A DNA stretch of 64,000 nucleotides from Lunularia cruciata (GCA_948567375.1 OX419760.1:13330001-13394000), one strand, 5' to 3'; counted from the first letter of the stretch, positions 13,101 through 24,885 are shown. Made by a program: numbers and translations. The notes: a model not told the origin generated them from the sequence alone.

Positions 13101-14202
13101 TTCCAACAATTACCTTTGAAATGGATGAGAGATAATAAGTGGTTGGAAATGAATTGGCAAGAAGAGGAGTTGAATCAAAGGTTAATCCTAACTAAGTACA
13201 CAAAGACATTAATTTAGAAACAGATTGCTACCATAATCTAGTTCCTAAACATCTTTTATTACAAAAGAATAATTCTCATCTAACATAGTTTTCTAGTCTA
13301 GATTAATTGAAACAAATTTCATTACAATAGACTGGTTCTCATCTAACTTAGCCTTCTTAAGTGTAGATAAAGACTACACATATCACTTGAGAAACCATGG
13401 AGCTTGTAAGATCTTCAACAATGTTTACATTTGAACAAGAAAAAGTAATGATTGCCATGGAAGACTTGAATTTATTTCTTTGGACATTGATCTATGTATG
13501 CATGGTCCCAAAAATAAGGATGAATTATAGTGGATAGATGATCATAAGTAGTCAAGAAATGCAACTTGATATTTTGTAACAATACTTGACACCAATGATC
13601 CAACTTCTAGGTCATGTTGGACATGCAAGTTCTTACAATGCTAGTCTTGAAATAAAAAGAGAGAAAGTTTTAATTTTTGGTTTTAATGAAGCAAGCATAT
13701 GCATTCATGGGAAAGTATTTATTGTAAAAAAAGCTTTATTATATGCTCATATGTTTTAAATCACAAGTAGCATGGATTCTCATAATAATGTTTGACTAAA
13801 TGTTTGATGATGTATTTACCAACATAGTTTTGAAATCAAATATGATGCAAATCCAAGAATAGTTTCTTGTATGAAGTAGTGATAAAATAGTGATAGCAAA
13901 TGACAAAGAACAAACAAAAATAGGAATGAAATTTTTCCCAAAGACTCAGATGGAGATTCTAAGAGAGATAAAGAACTCTAAATTTTTTGGAGTGGATGAT
14001 AATCAATTAATATTTTAAAAGGTACTTTGCTTATGACTATGAATGACAATGACATATGATACACATTCATCAATTGCAATTTTTGATAATAATAATGTAA
14101 TTTGAGATCTAATATTAACTTTTAAAGTAAGATGATTTAGTTTACTTTCTCAGAATCTTTTAAGCATATGATGCAATAAAAGGCAATGTTTATGTGATGT
14201 CC
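10140..14202. other. AT-rich stretch with no supported gene
   Basis: No ORF with a recognisable motif. The region from 10900 to 11250 is slightly less AT-rich, but its two overlapping short ORFs have no motif. A roughly 110-bp tandem duplication lies at about 11590-11770. The rest is A/T-rich with dense stops on all frames. Confidence 0.5.
11590..11775. repeat. Diverged tandem duplication of about 105-110 bp
   Basis: Two adjacent units share GTTCCTCAA(G/A)AAGT followed by a matching AATGGTAAA(A)TCT(A)GGTTTGAT..TATA block. The first starts near 11596 and the second near 11698. The units have diverged by several substitutions. Confidence 0.6.
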
Positions 14203-14894
14203 TGTGAGCCGGCCTGTCTCTCACTCAGGATGAACCTCTGATGGCTATTATGGTAGCGCATCATGGACTAAGAAGACAAGGAACCCGAACTCCATCATAC
14301 TCCTCCAAGGCTAACACTCCAAGAATTAAGACATTGCTCACTAGAGAACTCAATGAGAGAGAGATAGTTGCAAAATGAAAGGATGTTGAGTACCTCCTCA
14401 CCCCTTGTTTATATACTTGTGAAATAGTTGCATACCAAAGTTACTAATTACCATAGTAACTCAAGTTACTAGACTAAAAGTCAAGTAAAGTCAAAAAGTA
14501 GAAAGGAATATCCATTCACATGGGCATATTCCCTAAGCATGTGGTCTTATCTTGACCCAACCACTAAGTCAAGGATTCCTTCACATGGGCTATCCTTGGA
14601 CTAAAGAAGAATCCAAAACAAAAAGGCTTGCGGGCCCAAGAGTTCTCAACTCTTTCCTCAAAGCCAAACACCTAGATTTAATACCAAGTCAACACACTAA
14701 AATCCAAAATAGTGGTGCTCATCTTTTCTACTTCCTCTAAAGTAAGGTTGTCTCTATCTTAGCTATGACTAACTTTAGCTAACCATGACTAATATAGAAC
14801 CATCCTTTATCTCTATATAAATAATATCTCTTAAGTACTTGTAATACCAAGCTAAATATCACAATACCACACACATGCACATATGGGTGTTACA
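14203..14894 (-). repeat. Solo LTR, family C (692 bp)
   Basis: It starts TGTGAGCCGG and ends GGGTGTTACA on the + strand; in element orientation (-) this is TGTAACACCC...CCGGCTCACA. The 4 bases before it (GTCC, 14199-14202) recur just after it (14895-14898) as a target duplication. Copies of nearly identical length and sequence lie at 32395-33086 and 60724-61416; the latter is joined to a pol gene, which fixes the orientation. A TATATAA-type TATA box is present on the minus strand. No internal region adjoins, so this is a solo LTR left by LTR-LTR recombination. Confidence 0.9.
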
Positions 14895-15895
14895 GTCCAC
14901 CCTTGTTGCAAAAGTTACCTTTTATTGTTTTCCATCTTTTTCATAAGGATATAGTAGAATAATTGCTTGTTCCTAAAAGGAAACCTCTTAGGTGAGTTCT
15001 TTTTGGAGTTATGTTTATACATGCAAAGGTACAAAGATGAGTGAACTTCAAGGAATGATCCCAAAGAGGTCAAGTCCAAAGAATGCACAAATATAAAGAA
15101 CTCAAATACAAAGGTCCTTTGGACTCAGAAATAGTTCCCAATTTGAATGCACCACCATCTAGATAAAGAATTGCCACCAAGGACTATTGGTGTACATCAA
15201 ATGGGTTGCATGTGTGGAGAAGGATTTCACACTTATAGAAGGTCAATAACTAAAAGAGATTGGCTATAAAATCAAATGCTCATTGAGAAATTTTATTTTT
15301 TGCCAAGAGTTTTAAGCCTTAAACCCAAAGAATGATTTGTAACCTTCCTTAGATCTTTTTTGTTCATTTTAGTCCTTTGTAGCCTTCATAGTTGTTAAAT
15401 TTTTTTTTGTGCTCATAGCAGTCCAATAGGAAACATGTTATTCACATGTTAGAAGAAAAATCCCTCAAGTAATTCTCCATGCTCCATCATGAACAAGTGT
15501 GAAATATATTGCAGGAGTAAGCTAGATCAAAGTAAGGGATCTTTGGGAGATAGAAGAACATTGGAAGAATGTTTGGTTTGGATATGGCTCGAGTTAGAGG
15601 TACGATCCTTGACACCAAATTAAAGAATGCAAATAAGGAGGTGAACAAGAAAATTGTAGTCATTTAACAAGATGTGGTCCACCAACAATGGGTGGAGGGT
15701 AGGTAGTAAGAAGGACCCACCCTCTCCCTCAACCCCTGCTCCAAAGGGTAGTTTTGGAACCAATCATGAAATTGCTCAGGCCAAAGAGTACAACCTACAT
15801 CAATAACAGCCCGGTCATCTTCTTTACGTATATTTACCAAAGAGAGATGGTGAATTGAGCAAATGTGTTCTTCTTGCAAGCAAGAAGCATGATCA
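14895..15895. other. No gene seen
   Basis: Noncoding, AT-rich. A minus-strand ORF at 15664-16038 overlaps the start of the charged-protein relic on the other strand and has no motif, so I do not call it. Confidence 0.4.
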
Positions 15896-17400
15896 TTGAG
15901 TTCAAAGAAGATACATAGCAACCTACCAAGCCCCCTTTTCCATCCACTTCTACATGGGATTGAATTTGTTGAGCAAGGAGGAAAGAAGGAAGTTCTTGAG
16001 CCATTATCACCGGTTAGATACTTCACCATGCAACCCAAAGAAAGGTCAATAATTCAAAAGTATCAAGCTATAAATGAAGAGTGTACAAAATACAATAAGT
16101 TCATACTGGTGGACAAAGAAGAATCACCATAGTCAAGAAGAAGAGTTTGGCACCATCAAGATCTCAAAGACCAGCAAAGGAATCAAGGACAGATTGCTTA
16201 GTGATAGATTTGTCTTTGGAGGAAGAAGTAGAAGAATTGGATAAGGAAGAAGAGGGAGATAAGGACAACACCTTGCAAGACTCAACATCCAAATTGGAGG
16301 GCTCAAATCAATATGAAGATACTCATTCTACACCAAATCTATAGGAATAAGGTACAAATGAAGAAGGCCATGCCAAAGACAAACAAGAAGAGGCACAACT
16401 TTGGACTAAAGAACCCTTCAGTCCCAATCAAGAAGCAAAAGCTCCCAAAGAATAAGAGGAGGCCAAGTAGAAACACAAAGAAGAAACCAAAAGGAAAATG
16501 GATGTTTTATTTAAAGGAGAAAACTCTCTAAGTGCAGACCAAAGTAAGAGAAGAAGTCACCCAAGAACAAAGAACATAAGAACCCAAAGGAGCCATTTTT
16601 GTTATTTATTCAATAGGTCCTATCTTGCATTTCATAGAAATAACCCCACCATAATATTAGCAAAATTACCCATATGAGGTAAAATATACCTCACTTTCAA
16701 GTGGCTTCACAAGACTATGTTCACCATAAAAGCAAAGCAAGATAAGTGGAAAGAAGACATAGAGAAAATCACAACCTGTATAGAGATGAGTGCAAGAAGG
16801 TGAATGTGTTGGTGTTGGAGAACTTCAAAGTAAAGAGGCAAAACACCTCCCTAGTAGTAGTGCAGAAGAAGCAAGAGGAATAATCCAAGGGGTTCAATCC
16901 AAATTGAGAGCCCTTTGGATTAAAAAGAAGAATATGCAACACTGGTATAAAGAATAGATGAAGGCCAAGGACAAAGAGTGGTTAGCATTTGACAAGAACT
17001 CAAAGCAAGAAAGGTAAAACTTGTTACTCTAGAGTTGCAAATGTTTGAATATAGGAAGGAAGAGGCTATATAACTTGAAAGAAGGGCCAAGAATTGACGA
17101 AGGAGAAGGAAGAGAGGGCAAAAGACAAATCCCAAATGAAGTAGAAGGTAACAAAAAAAGTTAGAGCCTCAAACAACAATGCAAAAGAGGAGAAGATGAA
17201 GATCCTTAAGCAAATGGAAGAAGTTTGGGACCAACTCATGGAGATAGCAAAGGAAGCAACAATGGAGTAGGTGACCAAGCCCAAGTTACATGATCTGAAG
17301 TTGCAAATCCAAAGTTTGGATGGTTAGGAATACAAAGTGGAGAAGATGGACTGGTTAGCAGTTAGACTTTAGGAGCCCCATACAAGAAGAAAATTCAAAA
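15896..17400 (+). pseudogene. Relic of a highly charged, coiled-coil-like ORF
   Basis: Broken + strand frames encode an acidic segment (16147-16344, with EEEVEELDKEEEGDKDN) followed by Lys/Glu-rich sequence on to about 17300. Frames shift at roughly 16130 and 16340 and stops are frequent. No enzymatic motif is present. The composition resembles the family D relics at 1-894 and 37680-38575 and the relic at 34000-35340, so it probably derives from a retroelement structural gene. I cannot exclude a decayed host gene. The family A LTR starts immediately downstream at 17447, so this is the DNA into which that element inserted. Confidence 0.4.
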
Positions 17401-17446
17401 AATCATGTGACACCTTACTCTTGGAAATTATAGATTACAAGGAGAG

Positions 17447-17894
17447 TGTCATGCCATTTGTAGTGCCGCATCTAGATGCTCGGACACTGGAGTTCCAGTG
17501 ATAGTAGTTAGAGTTATTTCAGCAGTTTCTCAAAGACTGCTTTCTGACGGTTAGATTTTGTGTTTGGGGTATTGACTTCACGGTGGGGCCCACCGTCACT
17601 TTGCACCATTTGCATTGTCGAGTGTGCCGTTAGCGGGACCGTTAGGGTTTCAGAGCTAGCTTGAGTCCAAGGGGTATAGTTTCAAAGTGAGCTCCAGAGA
17701 GCTCACTTCTCTGATGTTGAGCCTTCGAGTTCCTAACTATGGTGGAGAGAGGCCGGTGAGCGTCACTTGGATTCTCCATGCTTGAGTGGGTGTGGCTTGA
17801 CTATAATCAGTGCCCAGTTGTTTGCAGTTTATAGAGTGATAGATCAAGTACTGATCTGAGTTGAGTTGAGTTGAGAGTGGTAAGCAATCTGATT
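17447..17894 (+). repeat. 5' LTR of family A element
   Basis: It begins TGTCATGCCATTTG and is collinear without gaps over 448 bases with 26785-27232. By hand I count about 30 differences (about 6.7 percent), about 27 of them transitions. Unlike the 3' copy, it is not followed by the 103-bp terminal block. The sequence after 17894 diverges at once, and no clear primer binding site was recognised. Confidence 0.9.
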
Positions 17895-19162
17895 ACATCA
17901 AAGAAGTGAAGTCAGGGGGAAATCGGGTGCAAGAACTTTGAGTGTTGGTGGTATCTCCAAGCTCGGTGGATTGTTGGTAGCTCAATTCAAGTTCAGTGTT
18001 TCCCTAGTGTGTAGAAGCTCATTTGATTGATGCAGATTTGGCAGTTAGGCGGACAGTGTGCGAAAGCGCTGGCTAAATTTCGAGCAAAGAAGGAGCAAAT
18101 TTCAACCAATGGTTGTGATTTTGAGCTCAAGAGGTGAAGGCAAGACCAATTTGCTGCGAGTTGGGTTCAGAAAGTCAAATTGAAGGTGGAGTTGTGAAGC
18201 TCTTCTCATGAATTTGTGATTTGGAGAAACCCGTGTTGTCAATTTGGCTTGAGTGGAAAGTTAGTGGGGGATTTGGCAGACAACCAACTTTAGGGTTTAT
18301 GTCAAATTTTGGTTGGGATTTACATCAGATTTTGGCCAGATTTGGAGGAGTTTTGCTAGTTTGGAGGACTTTCACAGATTTGGAGAAGTTTTGCCAATTT
18401 TGGAGGAGTTTTGAAGTGGCAACAAGAAAGGCCTCATTTGGCTGAATTTTGGCGTTTAGAGGCTTCAAGGCATAAGGCTGTGGGCTATGAGAGGCTACAA
18501 AGGGCCAGAAGGGCCAGCAAGCCAACTTGCTAGCGTGAGGCTAGCTAGTTTAGAGTAGATCTTGGTCATTGGTTGGAAAAATCTGCCTTTTCTGCTAGAT
18601 TGTGTGCAATAGGGTTTGACTCCTAGATCTCTTGTTCCTAGACTGGTGCCCTAGCCAACTGGTCGACCCTCACTTGTTGTCATAATGACTGTGCCATTGT
18701 TATCTATACACATGTAGCTTTGGCTAGGAGAGGCAATTTGATCCCATTCTTGGTGATCTTGGTAGCTTAGGACTTAGATACGAATTCCTCTTATGTCAAA
18801 TGCCAAATGGTAGCAGAGTCAGTCCCGTGTTGTGTTATGAGATGGAAGGTTTTCATTTAGATTTCTTGTGATTGGACCCCCTCCATTCTCTACTTCCTGT
18901 TTGTGCACCACATTTGTATGAGATGCCTTGACTTTTGAGCATTGGTGCTCTGGTGTGCTCTCGGTGGTGAGGCTGGAGTGACGACCAATTAGACTACCTT
19001 TGTTTCTCTCCGGTGAGGCAGGAAGTGATGACTTAAAGATCGTGAGAGTGCGTGTTATGATGGCAGGTTACAAGTTGCCCTTTATCCTAGTGTAGTTATC
19101 TCAATTAGAGTTACATTAGTGGGTGGTGCTTAGTTGGTGTTGGCACGTGGTGGTGTTGGCAC
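17895..19162 (+). other. Untranslated leader of family A element
   Basis: About 1.27 kb between the 5' LTR and the first Gag-like reading frame. Short Gly/Phe-type repeats of a GATTTGGAGGAGTTTTGC-like unit recur at about 18335-18420. Small ORFs here have no motifs. The − copy aligns only to its last part, near 57460. Confidence 0.6.
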
Positions 19163-20620
19163 TTGGTGGGGCACTTGCGGTTGCAATTGGTGGATCGGGT
19201 TTGCTATTGTGGTTACTTTGTCACGACGGAGTTCTTTGGAGATTCTAGAGGAGTTAGCCTTGCAGTATGCAGTGGGTTTACTTGGAGTGGTGCTCAGTAT
19301 CAGCCCGTATCTCAAGTCCCAGTGAGAGAGGAGATTGACTCTGAGTTGGGGTTTGACACCGGAGCTGATTCAATTGAGAGTGCACTCGGTGTGTCCGCAC
19401 CGTTGTTGTGGGACATAGACGAGATTTATGGGGCCTCCAAAGGCCCTAAACGTTACTCTAGTACAATGGGTATCATTGAGTTGGATGACTTCATCCAGGA
19501 GTTTGACAGTTGGTGTGATCTATAGTAGATGTGGAACCCGACTTTGTTCACACCCTTCATGGCATGGAAGGGGTTGTTTCAGCATCTAGAGGGTCCGCCG
19601 ATGGATGACTACCATGAGTTCAGGAGAGCTCATTTGGAGGAGATTGAGTTATGGAGACAGTATTGGTCTCCACATTATGTCTCCATCACTTCAGGCTCGG
19701 TGGCCAAGAGTAGATCGGCTGTACCTACAAGTTCTAGCTCGAGTAGTGTGGGTGGAGCTAGTGGAGGTGCACTAGCTGGAGATAGTGCTACTACGATTGG
19801 GGGTACCGTTGTAGGAGGTGGTGTGGTACTGAGGTTTAACCCTATGGTGGAGTTCTTCCTATGTTTGAGGTAGAACTAATAGGGAGTGCGGATTGACAAG
19901 CTGAGGAGCTTGCAAGAGTTCCAACGGAAGGCTGGAGAGAGCCTACGTGAGGCATACGCTTGCATGAGGCGGCTGATTAGTTTCACTCAGGGAGTTACTG
20001 AGGCCCAGGCAGTCCAATTTTGGTATGGGATACTGGACAGGGAGTTGTGACGTAGAGTTTGTGATGCTACGTTGTTGCAGGCTACTTTGCCCACTTTGGC
20101 AGTAGTCTTTGGTTTGGCTGAGCGTATTGAGCTCAATATGGTGGAGGAGAGAGTGGTGACATCTGGATTTGGTAGGGAGACCTCATCCACGGCTATGACT
20201 TCTTCTAGAGTGTAGCAAAGTGCACCACGCCCAGTTGGTTTCCGAGGATAGGGTGGACAGCCTAGATCCTATAGAGCGAGTGGAAGGCCTAGTGGAGCTA
20301 GACCCTTACCCTCATTTTTGAGTCAACAGCAGCCAGTGAGTGGTGGTGTTGCTTGTTGGACTTGTGGTGGACCTCACCATAGGAGAGAGTGTACTCAGGG
20401 CAGCGGACCTGATACCTCTGGTGCATCACAACCAGCACAAAGGCAGTGTGAGCACTGCCACAGATTTGGTCACACTAGTGACCGGTGTTTTGACCTACAC
20501 TTGAAGTTACGGAGTGGTAGGGCTACTATGGCAGGTAGTAGAGGAGCTCTAGTTCATGGAGGATGAGGTGGTGGTAGAGGATCTACACCTAGTAGGGGTG
20601 CAGTACCTGCTCTTACTTTT
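19163..20620 (+). pseudogene. Family A gag with two CCHC zinc knuckles
   Basis: Gag forms the particle and packages element RNA. Frame 2 is readable from 19163 and includes a helical segment at 19887-20180 of retrotransposon-Gag type (LRSLQEFQRKAGESLREAY, then AERIELNMVEE). Two zinc knuckles follow: CWTCGGPHHRREC at 20354-20392 and CEHCHRFGHTSDRC at 20447-20488 (CX2CX4HX4C). In-frame TAG or TGA codons occur at 19523-19528, in the CLR-N stretch near 19871, at 20048, and several further on. The exact ancestral start is uncertain: 19163 is the first Met of the open stretch, but homology with the − copy extends slightly upstream. Confidence 0.8.
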
Positions 20621-20923
20621 GACACAATTATGGCTACTCGGATTGAGCAGTTGGAGCAGAGATTGGCTAGTATGGCTATTGCCCAAAGGAGACCAGATTT
20701 GGGTGCTGAGGCTTCTACCTCATATGCTGGTGATAGAGATGCTTTGGACTTCATGTGCGGAGAAGCACAGGTGGATGCATCTGCAGCAGTGACTAGTAGT
20801 GCAGTACGTGCCCTAGAGCCTAGAGGAGCATCAGTGGAGTTGGATCCATAGAGAGGAGAGGTTGGGAGACAGGTCAAACTTCCCCCATCTTTCACGCTAT
20901 TTGAGGCATTGTAGACAATATCC

Positions 20924-21730
20924 ATGGTTCCTAGACGTCCTAGTGCAGGTGTGGTAGGTGGTGATGGAGTACATGATGGACTACCTGCTAGTCAGCCACC
21001 TGCTACTACACAGATTGAGTCTAGCATGATGTTGGGGGTGGCTCAGCTGATTATGCGGCATCCTTTGTTTTCAGCCAATGACATGTTTACATTGGAAGTT
21101 GATCCAGCCCCAATATTCCGATTGGCTGGCACATTGTGTGAGAGTAGGGATGGTGCAGTTCCTACTACTAGAGCAGAGGTGGCTGGTAGTGGAGCTGACT
21201 TGGTTGAGGAGCATGGGATCCGTTCAGCGACCATTGGTTTATGGCAAGTAGCAGTGGCTGGACTGGAGGAGTTGCCAGCTAGACCGGCCTTTGAGAGAGC
21301 GCGGTTTACACCTAGTGTTGTCCTATTGGATAACCAGAGGGGGATTTTTCATTTGGTGGGACCTTTAGGGAAGATCTATACACCACAAAGAGTCTTGTTA
21401 GACTCTAGTGCGCAGCCCTTTATGTTGGGGAAGGATGCAGTTGTCTGGTCTGGAGTTACGGAAGACCAATGTGGAAAGGTGTCCATTTCAGATCCAGACA
21501 TCTCTAGGTGGTGGTTCGACACAGTACATCACACGTGGAGAGCTTGTTGTCCAGGTTCAGCCTGGTCATCTGATTGATAGCTTGGTGGTGAGAGCTCATG
21601 CTATTGCAACAATAGTTGAGTCATATGATGTGCTAGTTGGAGGAGCAGTGTTATACCCCATGGGTTTCAGCATTGACTATTGGGAGGAGACAACCTCTTA
21701 TAGACCTGGTTGGCAGTCTGGTGAGGGACG
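20924..21730 (+). pseudogene. Family A aspartic protease region
   Basis: Matures the polyprotein. Frame 2 continues from gag through an unassigned linker and reaches LLDSSAQPFMLGK at about 21398-21436. This is the retropepsin active-site motif, where the usual D-S/T-G-A reads DSSA, so the glycine is lost. The remainder is in frame 3 after a shift between about 21440 and 21560: VESYDVLVGGAVLYPMGFSI matches the C-terminal flap and YDVLLG-type end of Ty3 proteases. The lost glycine and the frameshift make it inactive. The methyltransferase segment starts directly downstream. Confidence 0.7.
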
Positions 21731-23080
21731 GGTATGTCGTCTACCAGTACGCTTTAGTAGTGGCAGTCTTGGCTCACTACAGTCCAAGACCATGGCAACA
21801 TCAATTTTAGCTTTTAGTGGTGCAGTTACTTGGCTTGGTGACTTGTTGGAGGGGAACGCCCATGCAGAGGATACTCCAATACCAGAGGAGATCACTTGGC
21901 TTTGGAGTACAAGTGAGATTGTTCCATCCACCTTGGATGTTCCATTGTGGAGTTCAGAGGAGGCATTGCAGCAGCATGCAGATCAGTTGGTGCAGTAGGC
22001 TTGGAGTGGAGCCTTCGTACCATCAGGAGATGAGTATGAGGATGAGCCTCTAGAGGCAATTTCTTTGATACCTGTGGATACCACACTCATTGCTTGGCAG
22101 TATCCAGTAGAGGGGATATGCATATTGGAGTTGTTTGGTGGGATCAGCACCGGACTAGCTGCGGTGTTACAGGCGGGTATCCGAGTACAGAGGTACTTGT
22201 ATGTAGAAAGAGATGAGAGTGCTAGGCAAGTCTCTCTACATCATGTGGCACACTTGGCCTATCGGTATCCGTAGTTATTACCGATGTCAGCAATCAGAGG
22301 TTACCAAAAGGCCCTACCGGGAGACATTTCCTTACTGGGGGCGCATGACCTAGAGAGACATGGGCCTATTCACTTGGTGATTTCTAGATGGCCATGTTAG
22401 GGACATACACGTGCTATAGAGGATTGGGTTTTCAAGATCCTTGTTCTAGTGTGTTTTGGGAGATGTTACAGATACTACGACATCTCCAGGTTCATCAGTC
22501 TGTTTCTCCAGCTTACCTTTTGGAGAACGTTCCTTTGATGGGTGATTCTCGCACTAGAGTGGTGGCGAGTACACATCAGGTCCATTCTTGGATGGGACCT
22601 GTTGTATTGTTAGATGCAGCCAGAGTGGGATCACGGGCTCATAGTCTTTGTCTTTGGTGGACAAACCTCTTACTCAGAGAGGTTTTACAACACGCTTATG
22701 ATGGAATTCAACGACTTGACCACATCCTTGTTGATGATATCTTGGATGTTGGGCGTCAGTCTCAGACAATGGTAGTGGCTGATAGGTCACTTTTGGCAGT
22801 GGTGAACCTAGTTGGACAGCCTAGAGCCGCATTTCCCACACTCATGAGTTTCCCAAGCTCTCATGCTTTTTGAGAGGAGGACCTGGACTTGTTTGAGACT
22901 CACAGTTACAATAGTTGGTGGAGCCCAACGCTGATGAGAGAGAGCAGGCAATGGGTTTTCGCACCGGTATTACCGCTATTCCAGTAGTGTCAGAGGCATC
23001 CAGGCGTCATGTGTTAGGTCAGGCTATGGACCTGAACTATTTGACATGGATTGTGAGCCTTGGCTTGGCAGAGCAGCGTA
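21731..23080 (+). pseudogene. C5-cytosine DNA methyltransferase domain (DNMT3-like) in the polyprotein
   Basis: Transfers methyl from S-adenosylmethionine to cytosine C5. Motif I, ILELFGGISTG, is at 22122-22154, followed by the SAM-ribose acidic region RYLYVERDESA. Motif IV is at about 22371-22418 and reads VISRWPC then TAG then GHTRA, so the catalytic Cys (22395-22397) survives and the next residue is now a stop. Motif VI, ENV, is at 22523-22531. Motif VIII, LDAARVGSRAH followed by LWWTNL, is at 22601-22669. The C-terminal motifs IX-X region, EREQAMGFRTG..RRHVLGQAMDLNYL, is at about 22936-23055. Two frameshifts (about 22420-22435 and 22875) and several stops kill it. Motif spacing resembles DNMT3/DRM rather than CMT/MET1. 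The domain sits between protease and RT. Confidence 0.87.
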
Positions 23081-23640
23081 GGATGCGCTTGATAGGCATC
23101 ACCACTCGAACACTTGTGAGCCATGTGCCTATCAAGACGATTCAGGCACATGCTGGGGGCAATGGACCGAGTGGACATGGTATTCTTGGGACACATCCAG
23201 TAGCTACTAGGGAGAGTGGTCTACTTGGAATCCATCCAAGTGAGCATGGGCTACTTGGATTACACCCTTGGTCCACATGGGATGCAGCTAGAGGACATGT
23301 GGAGCTTACAGCCAGAGTGGAGGGAGTTTTTCACACAGAGGTTGGGACCTCTAGTGGTCGGGAGCATGACACTATTGCCCCCAAGGGCCCAGTGTAGCAG
23401 TCAGTCAGTACGTCTTCCACTCCTACTACAGGTACACAAGATACTTGGGAGCCAGATCTTGGACCCAAGCTTATTGGAGAGGAGAGACAGAGGGTTTTGA
23501 GGTTCTTGAGGAGTCACACAAGTTGTTTTGCCTTCAGTGTGAAGGATTTGGGTGCTTTGAAGGGACCTGGTATAAAGATTGAGTTGACTAATGACACACC
23601 AGTTTTCCGATATCCTTATCGATATAGTGATATGGAGAGG
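23081..23640 (+). pseudogene. Methyltransferase-RT linker with short peptide repeats
   Basis: Frame 1 is open except for stops. Residues at 23170-23268 form three imperfect repeats ending in LG(T/I/L)HP (HGILGTHP, SGLLGIHP, HGLLGLHP). They are followed by a stop at about 23395 and then sequence leading into RT. The same region is recognisable in the − copy near 54640-54880. No catalytic motif. It may be a flexible spacer. Confidence 0.55.
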
Positions 23641-24507
23641 ACATTGATTTAGAGCCAGAGTAGTGACCTTTTTGAGGCTGGTTTGGTGGAGATTTCACAT
23701 GGAGAGTATGCATCAGCAATAGTGATGCCAACCAAGAAGGATATGCATGGCAACTATATAGATAGGCAGATGTGCGGAGATTACCGTCCTATCAACCGAC
23801 AGACCAGGGCTGATTGGTATGCCATGCCTACACCGGAGGAGATTTTTGATGCGATTGGGCATGCAAAGATCTTCAGTACTTTGGATCTTTGAGCAGGATA
23901 TCATCAATTGCCGATCAGGGAGGAGGATAGGTCCAAGACAACATTTTGGGCTATTGATCCTCACGGCAAGGATGTGTTATATCAGTGGAGGTTCTTACCA
24001 TTTGGGTTAAAGAATGCTCATGTTGAGTTCCAGAGGGTCATGGATAGGATCCTAGCTGGATTGGATTTTGCTTGGTGCTATATTGATGACATTTTGGTTT
24101 ATAGCACTATTGTGGAGGAGCATGAGAGACAGTTGTTGGAGGTGTTTGAGAGGTTGAGATCTCATGGACTCAAATTACATCTTGGGAAGTGTAGGTTCTT
24201 CCACGAGCAGGTTGAGTATTTGGGTCACACTATCTACCCCGGAGGACTTGGTGTTCAGTAGACCAAGGTGGAGGCTATTGCACGTATTCCTTGGCCTACG
24301 GATGTGAGTAGAGTGCGAGCATTCCTTGGGTTGGTGAACTTCTATCGCCGCTATATTAGAGGATTTAGTGCCATTGCTAAGGCCTTGATGAAGCTGACCA
24401 AGCTTACACAGGAGTGGTGTTGGGGAGATGAGCAGGAGAGAGCTTTTGTAGAGCTCAAGGAGAGGTTGACATCTGCTCCTATTTTGAGGAGACCGATTAG
24501 AGGATGA
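23641..24507 (+). pseudogene. Family A reverse transcriptase
   Basis: Copies element RNA into DNA. Frame 1 carries the RT fingers (CGDYRPINRQTRADWYAMP), then FSTLDL, a TGA and AGYHQLPI, then RFLPFGLKNA and the catalytic YIDDILVYS with YIDD at 24079-24090. The thumb segment LGKCRFFHEQVEYLGH and the connection domain FLGLVNFYRRYI follow. Stops are TGA at 23890-23892, TAG near 24259 and TGA near 24505. Frame is otherwise maintained and catalytic aspartates are present. YIDD instead of YVDD or FADD is usual for Ty3 elements. Confidence 0.92.
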
Positions 24508-24885
24508 CCATTTCAGGTTCACATTGATTGGAGTATGTTGGGGCTTGGAGCGGTGCTCACCCAGCATGATGATGAGGAGAAGGAGTTTGTGGTGGCCTAC
24601 GCTAGTCGCTCCAACAATTCAGCGGAGGCGAAGTATAGTTCATATGAGGGAGAGTGCTTGGCAGCAGTTTGGGCAGTAGCACATTTCCGATGTTACCTAT
24701 TTGGTAACCCCTTCACTCTCATCATTGATCATCAGCCGCTGAAGTGGTTGATGGAGTCCGATAAGCTTTCAGGGAAGCTTGCACAATGGGCTCTGATTTT
24801 ACAAGAGTATGATTTCACCGTTGTTCATAGACCTGGAGTGGTGAACCGTGATGCAAATAGGTTGAGTAGAAACCCATGTCCCAGC
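24508..24885 (+). pseudogene. Family A RNase H
   Basis: Removes RNA from the RNA-DNA hybrid. The first Asp is in HIDWS (about 24523-24537), the Glu in YEGECLAAVW (about 24643), and the later Asp in IIDHQPLKWLM near 24727. The domain ends with VVNRDANRLSRNP, the classic C-terminal Ty3 RNase H stretch. Apart from the TGA just upstream it is uninterrupted, so this is one of the better-preserved parts of the element. Confidence 0.9.

Noticed and set aside
14552..14740. ORF of 62 codons inside a family C LTR (also at 32744-32932)
   Set aside because: It is present only because the LTR copies are near identical, lies in noncoding LTR sequence on the strand opposite to transcription, and has no motif.
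21731..23080. Possibility that the methyltransferase is a separate host gene into which the element inserted
   Set aside because: It has no own LTR or target-site boundary, lies collinearly between protease and RT, and its C-terminal tail is shared with the independent − copy.
23890..23892. Suppressed-stop (readthrough) control of RT synthesis at the shared TGA
   Set aside because: It lies in the middle of the RT palm, where the family has Arg (CGA), and more than twenty other stops are present; deamination explains it better. Kept only as a weak alternative in a finding.
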